From contig JAZRXA010000066.1 of the NCBI GenBank assembly GCA_045599965.1, positions 1 through 56,837 on the forward strand: 56,837 bases of DNA. Direction: 5' to 3'. Origin of the DNA: RGIG5612 sp045599965. GTDB taxonomy: Bacteria > Bacillota > Clostridia > Lachnospirales > Lachnospiraceae. Numbering within the stretch: the stretch's first letter is position 1; each line of letters starts with the position of its first letter. A model generated the notes under the pieces. That model made no database searches, was not told where the DNA came from, and saw nothing but the letters and a program-made list of their open reading frames with translations. Made by a program: the position numbers and the translations under genes. Positions 17,219 through 26,055 of the stretch are shown one piece after another.

Positions 17219-18223
17219 TTAATCTAAAACTATAGCCCCGATAATATTTACTCCATATTTTGAACATAATAAACATTCTTCATAAATATCTTCATCTTTT
17301 GATACATCTATTTGTTCAATCAAAACGGCACCATCCATCTTTGCCATATCCTGCAATGCATCAGCTTTTGCAAGTGCATTTTTAATAATTGTTATTTTAA
17401 AACTACCATTTAATTTCTCTGTTATCTTCGTCATTAAATCCTGGTCGCTTTCAATATCAGTAATTAAGCATAGATTTTTTAAATTCAACTTTTCTGCAAT
17501 TAATTTAATTTTCACTGCAGTAAGTTCAATGTTTTCATTGCGTTCTAATCTGTGTTTGTTCTTTTTTCTTATCTCTTTTATTTTTTTATCAATACTTAAT
17601 AAATGCTTTTTATCAAAATCATTCGTGCTTTCAAACACGCCTAATATTTGAAAGTCATAACAATTTTCTATATCTGCAATTGTTTTTATATTTTTTGTTG
17701 CAACATATTTAATAAATATAATAAGCGCCGATATAATCACTCCAAGAATTGCTCCTATTATAAAATATTTTATGTTTATCTTTTTTTGTGAATCAAGCGT
17801 ATTATTTTTATTGCCTTCATCTTGTCGTTTGCTTTTTAACGATTCATAATAATTGCCTTGTCTTTCTGTAAACCCTTCAATATAGGTCTTCAGTTTATTT
17901 CTTACATCAATTTTATCAGAAAGAATTTTCCATTCGCTTTCTATCAGAATTTTATCGCCCTGATTAGTTGCATTTTGCTTATCATTCAGTTCTTGAAGTT
18001 CTTCCCAATATTCAAATCCTGCTTCAACTTCTTCTATTTCTTCTGCTGTTAAAACACTTTCCCAAACTGTATCTTCTGTTGCAACATTTGCATCACTCTT
18101 CCACCATCCATATGCGCCTAAAACAACAGCTCCTACAACAAGCCATATAAGAAGTGCTCTCCAACGCTGGCAAATATATAACAACATATCATATAAACTT
18201 ATCTCTTTTTCTCTCTCGTCCAT
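17219..18223 (-). CDS. Wzz/CapA-like chain-length protein with a degenerate kinase-like tail
   Basis: 334 residues. One membrane segment at about 23-40, an extracytoplasmic part of about 110 residues (acidic, predicted helical, rich in EEIEEVE), a second membrane segment at about 152-172, then a 160-residue cytoplasmic tail. The tail looks like the alpha/beta fold of bacterial tyrosine kinases (CpsD/CapB): 'VKIKLIAEKLNLKNLCLITD', 'MDGAVLIEQIDVSKDEDIYE' and a final 'VNIIGAIVLD'. I see no Walker A (GxxGxGK[ST]) and no Tyr cluster, so it should not be an active kinase. A GGAAGGAC site precedes the ATG. It heads a sub-operon with its own promoter. Confidence 0.75.
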   Translation of the reverse strand: MDEREKEISLYDMLLYICQRWRALLIWLVVGAVVLGAYGWWKSDANVATEDTVWESVLTAEEIEEVEAGFEYWEELQELNDKQNATNQGDKILIESEWKILSDKIDVRNKLKTYIEGFTERQGNYYESLKSKRQDEGNKNNTLDSQKKINIKYFIIGAILGVIISALIIFIKYVATKNIKTIADIENCYDFQILGVFESTNDFDKKHLLSIDKKIKEIRKKNKHRLERNENIELTAVKIKLIAEKLNLKNLCLITDIESDQDLMTKITEKLNGSFKITIIKNALAKADALQDMAKMDGAVLIEQIDVSKDEDIYEECLLCSKYGVNIIGAIVLD

Positions 18224-18323
18224 CTTCTTGTCCTTCCAATATTTTTACTTATCTTCTAAAGGTTTATTTTTTCTTTTATTTCTACTCATATCCACTATTT
18301 TTATAGCGTTTTATTAACATTTT

Positions 18324-18353
18324 ATTATACAACAAAAATTCTTATTTTGTCCA
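18324..18353 (-). promoter_or_regulatory. Promoter for the Wzz-like gene and downstream genes
   Basis: Leftward -10 TATAAT (18324-18329) and -35 TGGACA (18348-18353), with an 18-base spacer, overlapping the 3' end of the ATP-grasp gene. The predicted leader is about 95 bases and contains a 14-codon reading frame (18245-18289). Confidence 0.65.
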
Positions 18354-19515
18354 TTATGGCGCTCTCGCAAATATCTACCGCTTCCTTAGCTGTATCGGCT
18401 TGCGCTATAACGCAGCCTGCTCTTTCAACACTATTTTCAATATCCTTAGCAATTTCTCCAACGCCCTTAAACATATTTACAGTTTTAACGCCCTCTATTT
18501 TCTTTGCTTTTTCTATGCCTTCAATAGCTTTAATCGTTCCTTCTTCTGTTTTAATATATCTTATTGCGCTGGCTTTTCTAAATTTGGGGCTAACATCAAC
18601 TTTTTCTTTACAAGCAAGTTTTATTGTTTCTCCTAAAACATCAATTCCTGTAGATAAAGGAACTAAATCGGTTGTAATAAAATCTCCTCCTAACCTTGCT
18701 CCTAGTTCAATAAGCCTTGGACCATCTTTAGTAATCATCATCTCTACATGCGCTGGGCCATTTTTTATTCCAACTGAAAGAACTGCTGCCTTGGTCGCTT
18801 CATATATTTCCTTTTCTTTATCTGGTAAAAACTTCGAAGGCTGGCTATGACCCATTTCAACAAAATGTGGCGCGCCAGTTGTTAATTTATCAGTTACCTG
18901 TAAAACAAAAACTTCTTCGTCAACAACAAAGGTTTCAACGCTTACTTCATCTCCAACCAAAAGCTCTTCTATCAGTACATCTCCACTTCTTCCGTTTTCA
19001 GAAGCGTAGCTAATTGCATCTTCTAATTCTTCTTTCTTATTTATTACAGCAACGCCCCTACTACCCGAATTATCTATAGGTTTACATATACAAGGAAACT
19101 CTAATTTGTCTTCAATATTTTTAACATCTTTTCCTTTTACAACATAAAACCAAGGATGTGGCACTTTTTGTTCCCCAAATTTTTGTATCATCCTTGCTTT
19201 ATCGGTTGCGTTTAATGCAGTCTCTTCAGAAATTCCTTTAAGTTTTAGTTTTTCGCATGTATATGCTATTGCTCTCATAGGCATATCTGTTGCAACTGTA
19301 GTTATTCCATCAGCACCAAAATCTTTAGTTGCCTTATAAACACCTTCTTTATCTATTGTGCTTACTTCATAAAACTTATCGGCATACTTTACGCCAATAG
19401 CTTCCGGGTTATAATCTATTACTCCTACTTCATATCCTAATTCTTTTGCTTTTAATATCATAGGAAGCTGTAAAACCGAAGCTCCTACAATCATTACTTT
19501 TTTATTCGCCATCAT
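18325..19515 (-). CDS. ATP-grasp ligase (first copy)
   Basis: 396 residues with the three-part ATP-grasp layout: a Rossmann-like N-domain ('KVMIVGASVLQLPMILKAKE'), an ATP-binding middle ('PCICKPIDNSGSRGVAVINK', 'VLIEELLVGDEVSVETFVVD') and a metal-binding end ('AHVEMMITKDGPRLIELGARLGGDF'). These enzymes join a carboxylate, via an acyl-phosphate, to an amine or thiol. The start (ATGATG) overlaps the sugar-transferase stop. It is a paralogue of the gene at 35732-36916 (shared 'NSGSRG' loop and domain order). In a polysaccharide operon it may attach an amino acid to an amino sugar, but the substrate is unknown. Confidence 0.8.
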   Translation of the reverse strand: MMANKKVMIVGASVLQLPMILKAKELGYEVGVIDYNPEAIGVKYADKFYEVSTIDKEGVYKATKDFGADGITTVATDMPMRAIAYTCEKLKLKGISEETALNATDKARMIQKFGEQKVPHPWFYVVKGKDVKNIEDKLEFPCICKPIDNSGSRGVAVINKKEELEDAISYASENGRSGDVLIEELLVGDEVSVETFVVDEEVFVLQVTDKLTTGAPHFVEMGHSQPSKFLPDKEKEIYEATKAAVLSVGIKNGPAHVEMMITKDGPRLIELGARLGGDFITTDLVPLSTGIDVLGETIKLACKEKVDVSPKFRKASAIRYIKTEEGTIKAIEGIEKAKKIEGVKTVNMFKGVGEIAKDIENSVERAGCVIAQADTAKEAVDICESAIMDKIRIFVV

Positions 19516-20119
19516 TTGGACCTTCGTTATTTCTATATATGTTTTTGCTACTAAGTACTGCCTTTACAGATTGTCCTGTAATCCAAAGGTCTAGCCTAAA
19601 AGACATATTCTTAACATAGTAAATATCATTATCTAGTTTTTCTTCTGCTGTAGCGTCGTTTCTATTTACAACCTGGTTATATCCTGTAATACCCGGTCTT
19701 ATACTCATAGCAATTCTTTCTTTTTCTGGATACAAATCCCAATCTTCTGGCATATCTGGCCTTGGCCCAATTAGCGCCATATCACCTTTTAATACATTAA
19801 AAACTTGTGCCAATTCATCAAGGCTTGTCTTTCTAGCAAACTTTCCAAACCTTGTAATACGAGGATCGTCTTTTTCATTATATGTTGATCCATCTTCCAT
19901 CCTTATATCTGGCGCATTTACTACCATCGTTCTTAGCTTAAAAATCTTAAAAGTCTTTCCATCTTTTCCTAATCTTTCACCTCGATAAAATACTGGCCCT
20001 CCGTCATCTAACTTTATTGCAATAACCGAACCTCCTATCGCTAGCATAACTAATGGAAACAAAATAAGAGTTATTACTATTCCCAATACTCTTTTTATTG
20101 GCGCATATCTTTTGTTCAT
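19502..20119 (-). CDS. PglC-type undecaprenyl-phosphate sugar-1-phosphate transferase
   Basis: 205 residues, the size of the small monotopic phosphoglycosyl transferases (PglC/WcaJ catalytic core). One re-entrant N-terminal membrane helix ('GIVITLILFPLVMLAIGGSV'), 'VFYRGERLGKDGKTFKIFKLRTM', the Asp-Glu dyad in 'SLDELAQVFNVLKGDMALIGPRP', and 'SIRPGITGYNQV'. It starts a repeat unit by moving a sugar phosphate onto undecaprenyl phosphate. Overlaps both neighbours by a few bases. It is the initiator for the first locus; a longer initiator is at 28492-29931. Confidence 0.93.
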   Translation of the reverse strand: MNKRYAPIKRVLGIVITLILFPLVMLAIGGSVIAIKLDDGGPVFYRGERLGKDGKTFKIFKLRTMVVNAPDIRMEDGSTYNEKDDPRITRFGKFARKTSLDELAQVFNVLKGDMALIGPRPDMPEDWDLYPEKERIAMSIRPGITGYNQVVNRNDATAEEKLDNDIYYVKNMSFRLDLWITGQSVKAVLSSKNIYRNNEGPNDGE

Positions 20120-21354
20120 AGTAATAAGTCCCCTATCATTTTTATTATTTCTTCAAACGCTTTTGGACGATCAAACTGCTCTACCGCTATCTTTCTTGCA
20201 ACTTCACCCATCTCTTTTGCTTTTACAGGATTATTTTTTATCTCTAATATTGCCTCAGCAAGAACTTCAGGGTTTTCTGGATAAACATTCACTCCAAATC
20301 CATCATTGGTAACTTTAGCCTTAAATTCTTCATCCATGCCTGTGTTAATCATTGGTATTCCTGCTGCCAAATAGTCTCCTATCTTAGAAACTATTCCTTG
20401 TGCAGCGCTTTCTACTAATGAATTAATTGTTATATCCGATTCGGAAAGATATGCTGCCATATCCTTATATGCTTGATAGCCTTCAAAATCTATTCGTCCT
20501 TCTAGTGAGTTTGCAAGTTCTTCCCACTCTTTCTTTTTAGGGCCGTCTCCTAATATCTTTATAACTATATCGTTATGTCCTTGTTTGACTAATATATCTG
20601 CTGCCTTAATTAGAGTTTCTATATCATAACTGCTTCCAAGCATTCCGGCATATGTTACCCAAAATTCTCCTTTAGGCTTATTAATCTTTGGATTTTCTTT
20701 TACACCTTTATCGAATTCTTCTAAATCAATTCCGACATAAACTGTCTTTTTATTTTCTATCTCGATACCATAAACTAATGGCTCATCTCTATATCTATCA
20801 GAAGATCCTATTACTCCATTAGCTAAGCTATAAGTCTTCTTTGCATCTTTAGACCAATAAGAGAATAGAATATCAGAAATATGTGGAATATTTATGACCA
20901 TTTTCATGGCTTCTGGCCAAAGATCTTCTATATCAACTATATAAGGAATGCCTTTTTCTTTAGCGCTTTCTGCGCAATATCTGGCCATCCTATTATCTGG
21001 AATATCAGAATAAATTAAATCAAAGTCATTATTAAGCAAATATTCTTTAACTCTACCAGCAAATCTATAATGACTGACCATTCTTTTAATATCTATATTC
21101 TTCTTATATCCTCTTTCATGTAAGAATACATACGAAAGTAAGCCGCCACTTTCTTCATCTTTAAGAGCGAACTTCCCTGATGTTTCTAATATTTCTTTAT
21201 TTCTATGGGATTTTAACCAGTGCTGAAAATCACTAGTAATGAGTTCAACATAAAAGCCGCGACGAGCTAACATCTCGGCCAAATAATGCATCCTTGTAAG
21301 TCCCTTTTCTCCTGGCAGCGCCACGGAGGTGGTTACTACAGCTATTTTTTTCAT
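20116..21354 (-). CDS. Family 4 glycosyltransferase (WbuB/PglA-like)
   Basis: 412 residues, GT-B fold. 'MKKIAVVTTSVALPGEKGLTRMHYLAEMLARRGFYVELIT' and 'YIVDIEDLWPEAM' mark the WbuB-like GT4 group that commonly lies beside PglC-type initiators. C-terminal blocks include 'WVTYAGMLGSSYDIETLIKA' and 'VESAAQGIVSKIGDYLAAGIPMIN'. It probably adds the second sugar. The ATG at 21354 has no ribosome binding site but has a -10 box exactly six bases upstream, so the mRNA is predicted to be leaderless. This is the head gene of the first leftward locus. Confidence 0.92.
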   Translation of the reverse strand: MKKIAVVTTSVALPGEKGLTRMHYLAEMLARRGFYVELITSDFQHWLKSHRNKEILETSGKFALKDEESGGLLSYVFLHERGYKKNIDIKRMVSHYRFAGRVKEYLLNNDFDLIYSDIPDNRMARYCAESAKEKGIPYIVDIEDLWPEAMKMVINIPHISDILFSYWSKDAKKTYSLANGVIGSSDRYRDEPLVYGIEIENKKTVYVGIDLEEFDKGVKENPKINKPKGEFWVTYAGMLGSSYDIETLIKAADILVKQGHNDIVIKILGDGPKKKEWEELANSLEGRIDFEGYQAYKDMAAYLSESDITINSLVESAAQGIVSKIGDYLAAGIPMINTGMDEEFKAKVTNDGFGVNVYPENPEVLAEAILEIKNNPVKAKEMGEVARKIAVEQFDRPKAFEEIIKMIGDLLL

Positions 21355-21360
21355 ATGATA

Positions 21361-21389
21361 ATTATAACTTCTTGAATTTTATATGTCTA
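21361..21389 (-). promoter_or_regulatory. Leaderless promoter of the first polysaccharide locus
   Basis: Leftward -10 TATAAT (21361-21366), a 17-base spacer and -35 TAGACA (21384-21389). Six bases separate the -10 from the ATG at 21354, so transcription should start at the A of ATG. It overlaps the rightward promoter at 21372-21401. Confidence 0.75.
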
Positions 21390-21401
21390 TTGATTTATAA
21401 T
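21372..21401 (+). promoter_or_regulatory. Leaderless promoter of the GT2/LtaS-like pair
   Basis: Rightward -35 TTGAAT (21372-21377), an 18-base spacer and -10 TATAAT (21396-21401), then six bases and the ATG at 21408. There is no ribosome binding site. It shares most of its bases with the leftward promoter. Confidence 0.75.
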
Positions 21402-21407
21402 GTCTCT

Positions 21408-22358
21408 ATGAATGTTTTAGCAGTAATAGTTACATATAATAGGCTTGATATGCTAAAGATGTGCCTTGAAAAAATAAAGGCACAATCTTTTTCTTGCGAC
21501 TGTTTAATCGTTGATAATGCAAGTACTGATGATACTTCTAGTTGGTGTAAAGAGTTTATCAACCAAGAATCCACCTCTAAATTTATGTATGAAAACACTG
21601 GCGCCAATATTGGTGGTGCTGGTGGATTTAATTATGGATTTAGAAGAGCCTGCGAATTAGGCTATGATTATGCTTGGGTAATGGATGATGATGCTTTTGC
21701 CAATCCTGATGCCCTAGAAAAACTTATGGGTGCCGATAAAACCTTGGGTGGTCCAGATAATTATGGTTTCTTAGGCAGCCTTGTTCTTTGGACAGATGGA
21801 AACATTTGCCTTATGAACCAACAAAGGAAAAAACATGGCCCCCTATTAGGCAAAAACGCAAGAATTACTATTAATGAAGTTAATAATGCTAAGATTAGTG
21901 AAAACAAACTCATTCCCATAGTGACTTCAACTTTCGTTTCTTTGCTAGTTCCTATCAATACAGTTAAAAAAGTTGGCTTACCTATAAAGGAATTCTTTAT
22001 ATGGTGTGATGATATAGAATATACTAGACGTGTTTCAACTAAATATAATATTCCTTGCTATAGTGTTTTAGATAGTCAGATAGTTCATATGACAAAAAAT
22101 AATGTTGGTAGTGATTTGGCTACAGATGGCGAAGATCGAATAGAACGATACAAATATGCTATAAGAAATAGCAATTATTATTATAGACATATGGGCTTTT
22201 TCGGATGGATGGCTTTATTTTATTATATTGTTTCGAACAATATTTCCATTTTCTTAAAAGCAAAAGACAATAAAGCAAAAAGGTTTCAGGTGTTCTGGAA
22301 AAATTTAATTGAAGGTTTTAAATTTAACCCATCTGTTGAATATGTTGATAATAAATAA
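21408..22358 (+). CDS. GlfT/rhamnosyltransferase-like family 2 glycosyltransferase
   Basis: 316 residues from the ATG at 21408; the frame runs 12 codons further back but the catalytic fold starts here ('MNVLAVIVTYNRLDMLKMCLEKI'). 'LIVDNASTDDTSSWCKEF', 'GGAGGFNYGFRRACELGYDYAWVMDDDAFANPDALEKL' (metal-binding DDD) and 'FIWCDDIEYTRRV' (catalytic base region) are as in galactofuranosyl- and rhamnosyl-transferases such as GlfT1. The start sits six bases after a TATAAT box. The stop overlaps the next gene's start by 17 bases, so the two are coupled. Confidence 0.9.
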   Translation: MNVLAVIVTYNRLDMLKMCLEKIKAQSFSCDCLIVDNASTDDTSSWCKEFINQESTSKFMYENTGANIGGAGGFNYGFRRACELGYDYAWVMDDDAFANPDALEKLMGADKTLGGPDNYGFLGSLVLWTDGNICLMNQQRKKHGPLLGKNARITINEVNNAKISENKLIPIVTSTFVSLLVPINTVKKVGLPIKEFFIWCDDIEYTRRVSTKYNIPCYSVLDSQIVHMTKNNVGSDLATDGEDRIERYKYAIRNSNYYYRHMGFFGWMALFYYIVSNNISIFLKAKDNKAKRFQVFWKNLIEGFKFNPSVEYVDNK

Positions 22359-24522
22359 AAAACTCTATTTAATTTTATATATAGTAAGTTCTCTTTGCTT
22401 TTCATTCTTGGTATCACCCAGAGAAATGTTGCATATTTGTATTTTTGTGGTGGTAGGCCCTATTATCGCTATTGCTTTATATATTTTATTTAATAAAAAA
22501 AATTGGCAAGATTTATTTATTCCTTCCAATAAAAGTGATATGTGTGTTGTCTTTTTAATCATCTTTATACTAGGAATACTCCAATATGAAAAATGGTTTC
22601 ACTCAAGTAAATTATTTTCTTTTGCCGGACTTGTGAAAATTAATTTTTCTATTATTCTAATACTATTTACAATTATTATTTCTTTTTTTTCAATATTTTT
22701 CTGCTTACAATTAATAAAAATAATAATAAAATTATTTAATGTATTAACATCAAGTTTAAAAACTGGCACGCAACAATCTATCAAATATATATCACTCGCT
22801 TTATTAATTGTCTTCCTTATCTTTAGTCAGTTTAATTTTTGTACTATCTCTCAAAATTTATGCTTTTACAAGGTACCCTTTCCGAAACTTTTATTGAATC
22901 TTTTTATAATAGTTTGTTTAATTTTTGTAATAGAAACCATTTGTAGAAGATGGCGATTAGCTTTTTTTATTACCTCAAGTATTTTATTTGTTTACAGTTT
23001 AGCCAACTTTTATGTAATTAAATTTCACGGAAGTCCATTATTCTTTAGCGAATTTAAGAATGCCAAAACAGCAACAAACGTTCTTTTGGGTTACCACTTT
23101 AGTCTAGATTCAGAACTATTGATATTTTTGGGAATATTTGCTTTAGAACTAATTTTTATTTTCAAAATTCCTAATGACAAACAATCTTGGAATTGGAAAA
23201 AATTCCTAATAAAATTAGCTAGTGTTATCGTCTGTTCATTATTAATTATCTTGTGTGTTTTATCTAAAACTTTAATTGCCTGGTCTTGGGATGAGGGAAT
23301 ATCAAAAAATGGATTTTTCTTATGCCTAATTGATGATGCAAAAAGAATGTCCAAACCATATAAAATTCCTGATGGTTACGATGATGATGTTCTTTCTTCG
23401 TTGAAAAGTTCTTCAATAAATGTTTCAATAAATACTTACCCGGATATAATTTTAATTTTGAACGAAACATTTGCTGATATTTCAAAATTTAGCACTATTT
23501 CAACTGATAAAAATTATTTAGAAGATTTTTATTCTGTTCCTAATACAAAATATGGCACTGTCGTAGTACCGTTTGAAGGTGGCGGAACTAATAACACTGA
23601 ATTTGAACTTCTTACTTCAGATTCATCTTACCTTCTAAATGCTCCTGCACCATTTAACTACGTTGACTTTACAAATAATGGAGGTATTGTTAAATATCTT
23701 AAATCCTTAGGATATGTTACTACAGCTATGCATAGTCAAACAGCTCTTAACTATTCAAGGCAAACAGCTTATCCCAAATTAGGGTTTGATAATAACTACT
23801 TTATAGAAAACTACAACTTTATTACTGGCCATAATGGAAATCGTGGATATCTTGATGCTGACAATTATAAAGATATGATTTCTGAATATGATGAAAATAG
23901 TGTATCGCCACAACTAATGTATCTTCTTACTATACAAAATCATGGTGGCTACGAGCAAAATGACGATAGTCTTGATACGGTACATGTCAATGAGGATCTT
24001 GGAAATATAACTAATGAAGTAAATGAATGTTTATCAAGTATTGCGCTTTCTGCAAGCGCTTTTAAGGAATTGATTTCGTATTATGAAAAAGCCAGCCGGC
24101 CAGTTATTATTTGTATGCTTGGCGACCATATGCCACCTTTTATAGGATCTTTGCCATCTATCGATACTAATAACGATATCGAATTAGAAATAGCTTCTAA
24201 GACAACGCCTTATGCTTTATGGTCTAATTATGGCGTGGATTTTTCTTCTGTTTCTGAAGAAATAAGCGTTACAAATTTGATTCCAAATATTCTAAGAGCT
24301 GCAAATATGCCTTTATCCGTTTATTATCAAACAATTCTAGATTTACAGGATAAAGTTCCTGTATTTCTTTCCTCTGGAAGATATAAAGATGTCAATAAAA
24401 ATACCGGAACATATGATAAAAATAGTATATATTACAAAGACATTTCCTTATATTTGCAAATGGAATATAACGCATTAAAAGGAAATCCTTATTTGGATAA
24501 CCTATTTTGTGTACCAAAATAA
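22342..24522 (+). CDS. LtaS-like sulfatase-fold phosphoglycerol transferase
   Basis: 726 residues from the ATG at 22342 (an upstream TTG at 22309 is less likely). The N-terminal 340 residues hold about 8 membrane segments, more than the five of classical LtaS. The outer domain is an alkaline-phosphatase/sulfatase fold: 'PDIILILNETFADISKF' (metal-binding Glu), 'VPFEGGGTNNTEFELLTSDS' (nucleophile Thr region) and 'VIICMLGDHMPPF' (Asp/His metal ligands). Such enzymes transfer glycerol phosphate from phosphatidylglycerol to lipoteichoic acid or glycans. The GT2 coupling suggests modification of a specific surface polymer. The substrate is not proven. Confidence 0.85.
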   Translation: MLIINKKLYLILYIVSSLCFSFLVSPREMLHICIFVVVGPIIAIALYILFNKKNWQDLFIPSNKSDMCVVFLIIFILGILQYEKWFHSSKLFSFAGLVKINFSIILILFTIIISFFSIFFCLQLIKIIIKLFNVLTSSLKTGTQQSIKYISLALLIVFLIFSQFNFCTISQNLCFYKVPFPKLLLNLFIIVCLIFVIETICRRWRLAFFITSSILFVYSLANFYVIKFHGSPLFFSEFKNAKTATNVLLGYHFSLDSELLIFLGIFALELIFIFKIPNDKQSWNWKKFLIKLASVIVCSLLIILCVLSKTLIAWSWDEGISKNGFFLCLIDDAKRMSKPYKIPDGYDDDVLSSLKSSSINVSINTYPDIILILNETFADISKFSTISTDKNYLEDFYSVPNTKYGTVVVPFEGGGTNNTEFELLTSDSSYLLNAPAPFNYVDFTNNGGIVKYLKSLGYVTTAMHSQTALNYSRQTAYPKLGFDNNYFIENYNFITGHNGNRGYLDADNYKDMISEYDENSVSPQLMYLLTIQNHGGYEQNDDSLDTVHVNEDLGNITNEVNECLSSIALSASAFKELISYYEKASRPVIICMLGDHMPPFIGSLPSIDTNNDIELEIASKTTPYALWSNYGVDFSSVSEEISVTNLIPNILRAANMPLSVYYQTILDLQDKVPVFLSSGRYKDVNKNTGTYDKNSIYYKDISLYLQMEYNALKGNPYLDNLFCVPK

Positions 24523-24560
24523 ATATTATGAGTAATGATATTGTAGAAAAATCCAACCTA

Positions 24561-26051
24561 TTATTTTCTATTATTAGAAATTCTATTTTTAATTGCGCTT
24601 ATCAAGCCCTCAGTTAATTCTAATGTTAATCTTTCTTTTGTTATCATAAGAAATGCATAATATGCGCCAAAGAATATAACTGCTGATATAAGTAGTGTAA
24701 TAAAGTTTCCTAAATTTAAGAATATTACCCAGAATGAAAGTGCTATTCCTATTATTATGCCTAATACTACTTTCCAGTATGAAACAGATAAAAACATATT
24801 TCTAATGCCACCTATTGTTTCAGATTCTTTGCTGTTTTTCAAAGCCAAACCTTGAACAATTAGCACTGCTAACTCCGCAGTCAGCGTTCCTATTGCTGCT
24901 CCAGAAGAAGCTATCTTTGGAATTAAAATAAAATTTAATACAAGGTCTATTACTGCTCCGCATATACAAGACCAAAGAACTGTTTTTTCTTTTCCTAATG
25001 GAACTAAAATTTCCATGCCAAGAATATTAGTTATTCCGATAAAAATAAGTGTCGGCATAATTATTTGCATCGGAACTATTGAGCCTGCATATTTATCTCC
25101 TGAAAGAAGAAAAACTCCATACTTAGCATAAATTATGAAATATATTGTTAATGGCAGGGCTGCTATAATTACAAAGTTGAACGCCTTTCTAGCAGTTTTT
25201 TGAAATTCTTTTATTTTTCCCACTTCAATATAATACGAAAGTCTTGGAAGAAGAACTGCCCCTAAAGCTGTTACAAGTCCTACCAAAATAGTCTTAATTC
25301 TAACAGCTGCATTATAATAGCCAACATCTACATCGCTCTTCATAAATCCAAGCATAACTATATCCAAGTTCGTGTAGATAGTTGTTGCGCAAGCAAGCGC
25401 AAAAAATATTAAAACAGCTTTTAGGTGGCGCTTAAAATTATAATTACCTACAGGTTTTAAACTTATATATTTTCTTACATATAAGAAATTTAATATTCCA
25501 TACAGAGAGTTTGCAACAACAACTATTGCTCCATAAATAACATAATCATTTGGTTCTTTTACCAAAAGGAACATAGCTATAACGCCAATAAGCTTAAATG
25601 CAATCGATCTAATCGTAATAAACATATATTGTTCTAAGGCTTGATAAAGCCATTCCATTCCTATGGATGTTAAGAATATTGTTGTTCCAACTATTATATA
25701 AAGTAGTCTTTCTTCCTTTAGCGCTGGAATAAAAATAATTGCTAGTGCGAGAAGTATATAAGAAACCACAGCCATTATTAAATTAATAATTAATAATTCT
25801 TGCGCAACTTTAGTTAATTTTTCTTTGTCATCTCTTACTTTAGCGCAAGCCCTTATTCCATATGTAGGAATACCTAATTGGGCAATCATTAAAAAGTAAG
25901 ATATTAAAGATGTAGCAAAAGAAACTTTTCCTGTGCCAACTGGCATTAAAACTCTAGAAATATAAGGAAACGTTATTAAAGGGAATACGAATGTTGAAAT
26001 CGTAAGTATTGCGTTCATTATGAAGTTTACTTTAACAGAATTTTGCCTCAT
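24561..26051 (-). CDS. Wzx-type oligosaccharide flippase (second copy)
   Basis: 496 residues with 14 likely membrane segments; N-terminus 'NFIMNAILTISTFVFPLITFPYISRVLMPVGTGKVSFA' is the family hallmark. It is of the Lachnospiraceae/streptococcal Cps-J-like kind and differs clearly from the flippase at 7165-8601. The last gene of the second leftward locus; it converges with the LtaS-like gene across 38 bases without an evident terminator. Proposed role: export of the repeat unit started by the WbaP-like enzyme at 28492-29931. Confidence 0.92.
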   Translation of the reverse strand: MRQNSVKVNFIMNAILTISTFVFPLITFPYISRVLMPVGTGKVSFATSLISYFLMIAQLGIPTYGIRACAKVRDDKEKLTKVAQELLIINLIMAVVSYILLALAIIFIPALKEERLLYIIVGTTIFLTSIGMEWLYQALEQYMFITIRSIAFKLIGVIAMFLLVKEPNDYVIYGAIVVVANSLYGILNFLYVRKYISLKPVGNYNFKRHLKAVLIFFALACATTIYTNLDIVMLGFMKSDVDVGYYNAAVRIKTILVGLVTALGAVLLPRLSYYIEVGKIKEFQKTARKAFNFVIIAALPLTIYFIIYAKYGVFLLSGDKYAGSIVPMQIIMPTLIFIGITNILGMEILVPLGKEKTVLWSCICGAVIDLVLNFILIPKIASSGAAIGTLTAELAVLIVQGLALKNSKESETIGGIRNMFLSVSYWKVVLGIIIGIALSFWVIFLNLGNFITLLISAVIFFGAYYAFLMITKERLTLELTEGLISAIKNRISNNRK

Positions 26052-26055
26052 ATAT

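Noticed and set aside
18347..18850. A 167-codon rightward frame opposite the ATP-grasp gene
   Set aside because: It lies wholly inside a clear ATP-grasp gene on the other strand; the protein is low-complexity and shows no motif. It is a shadow frame.
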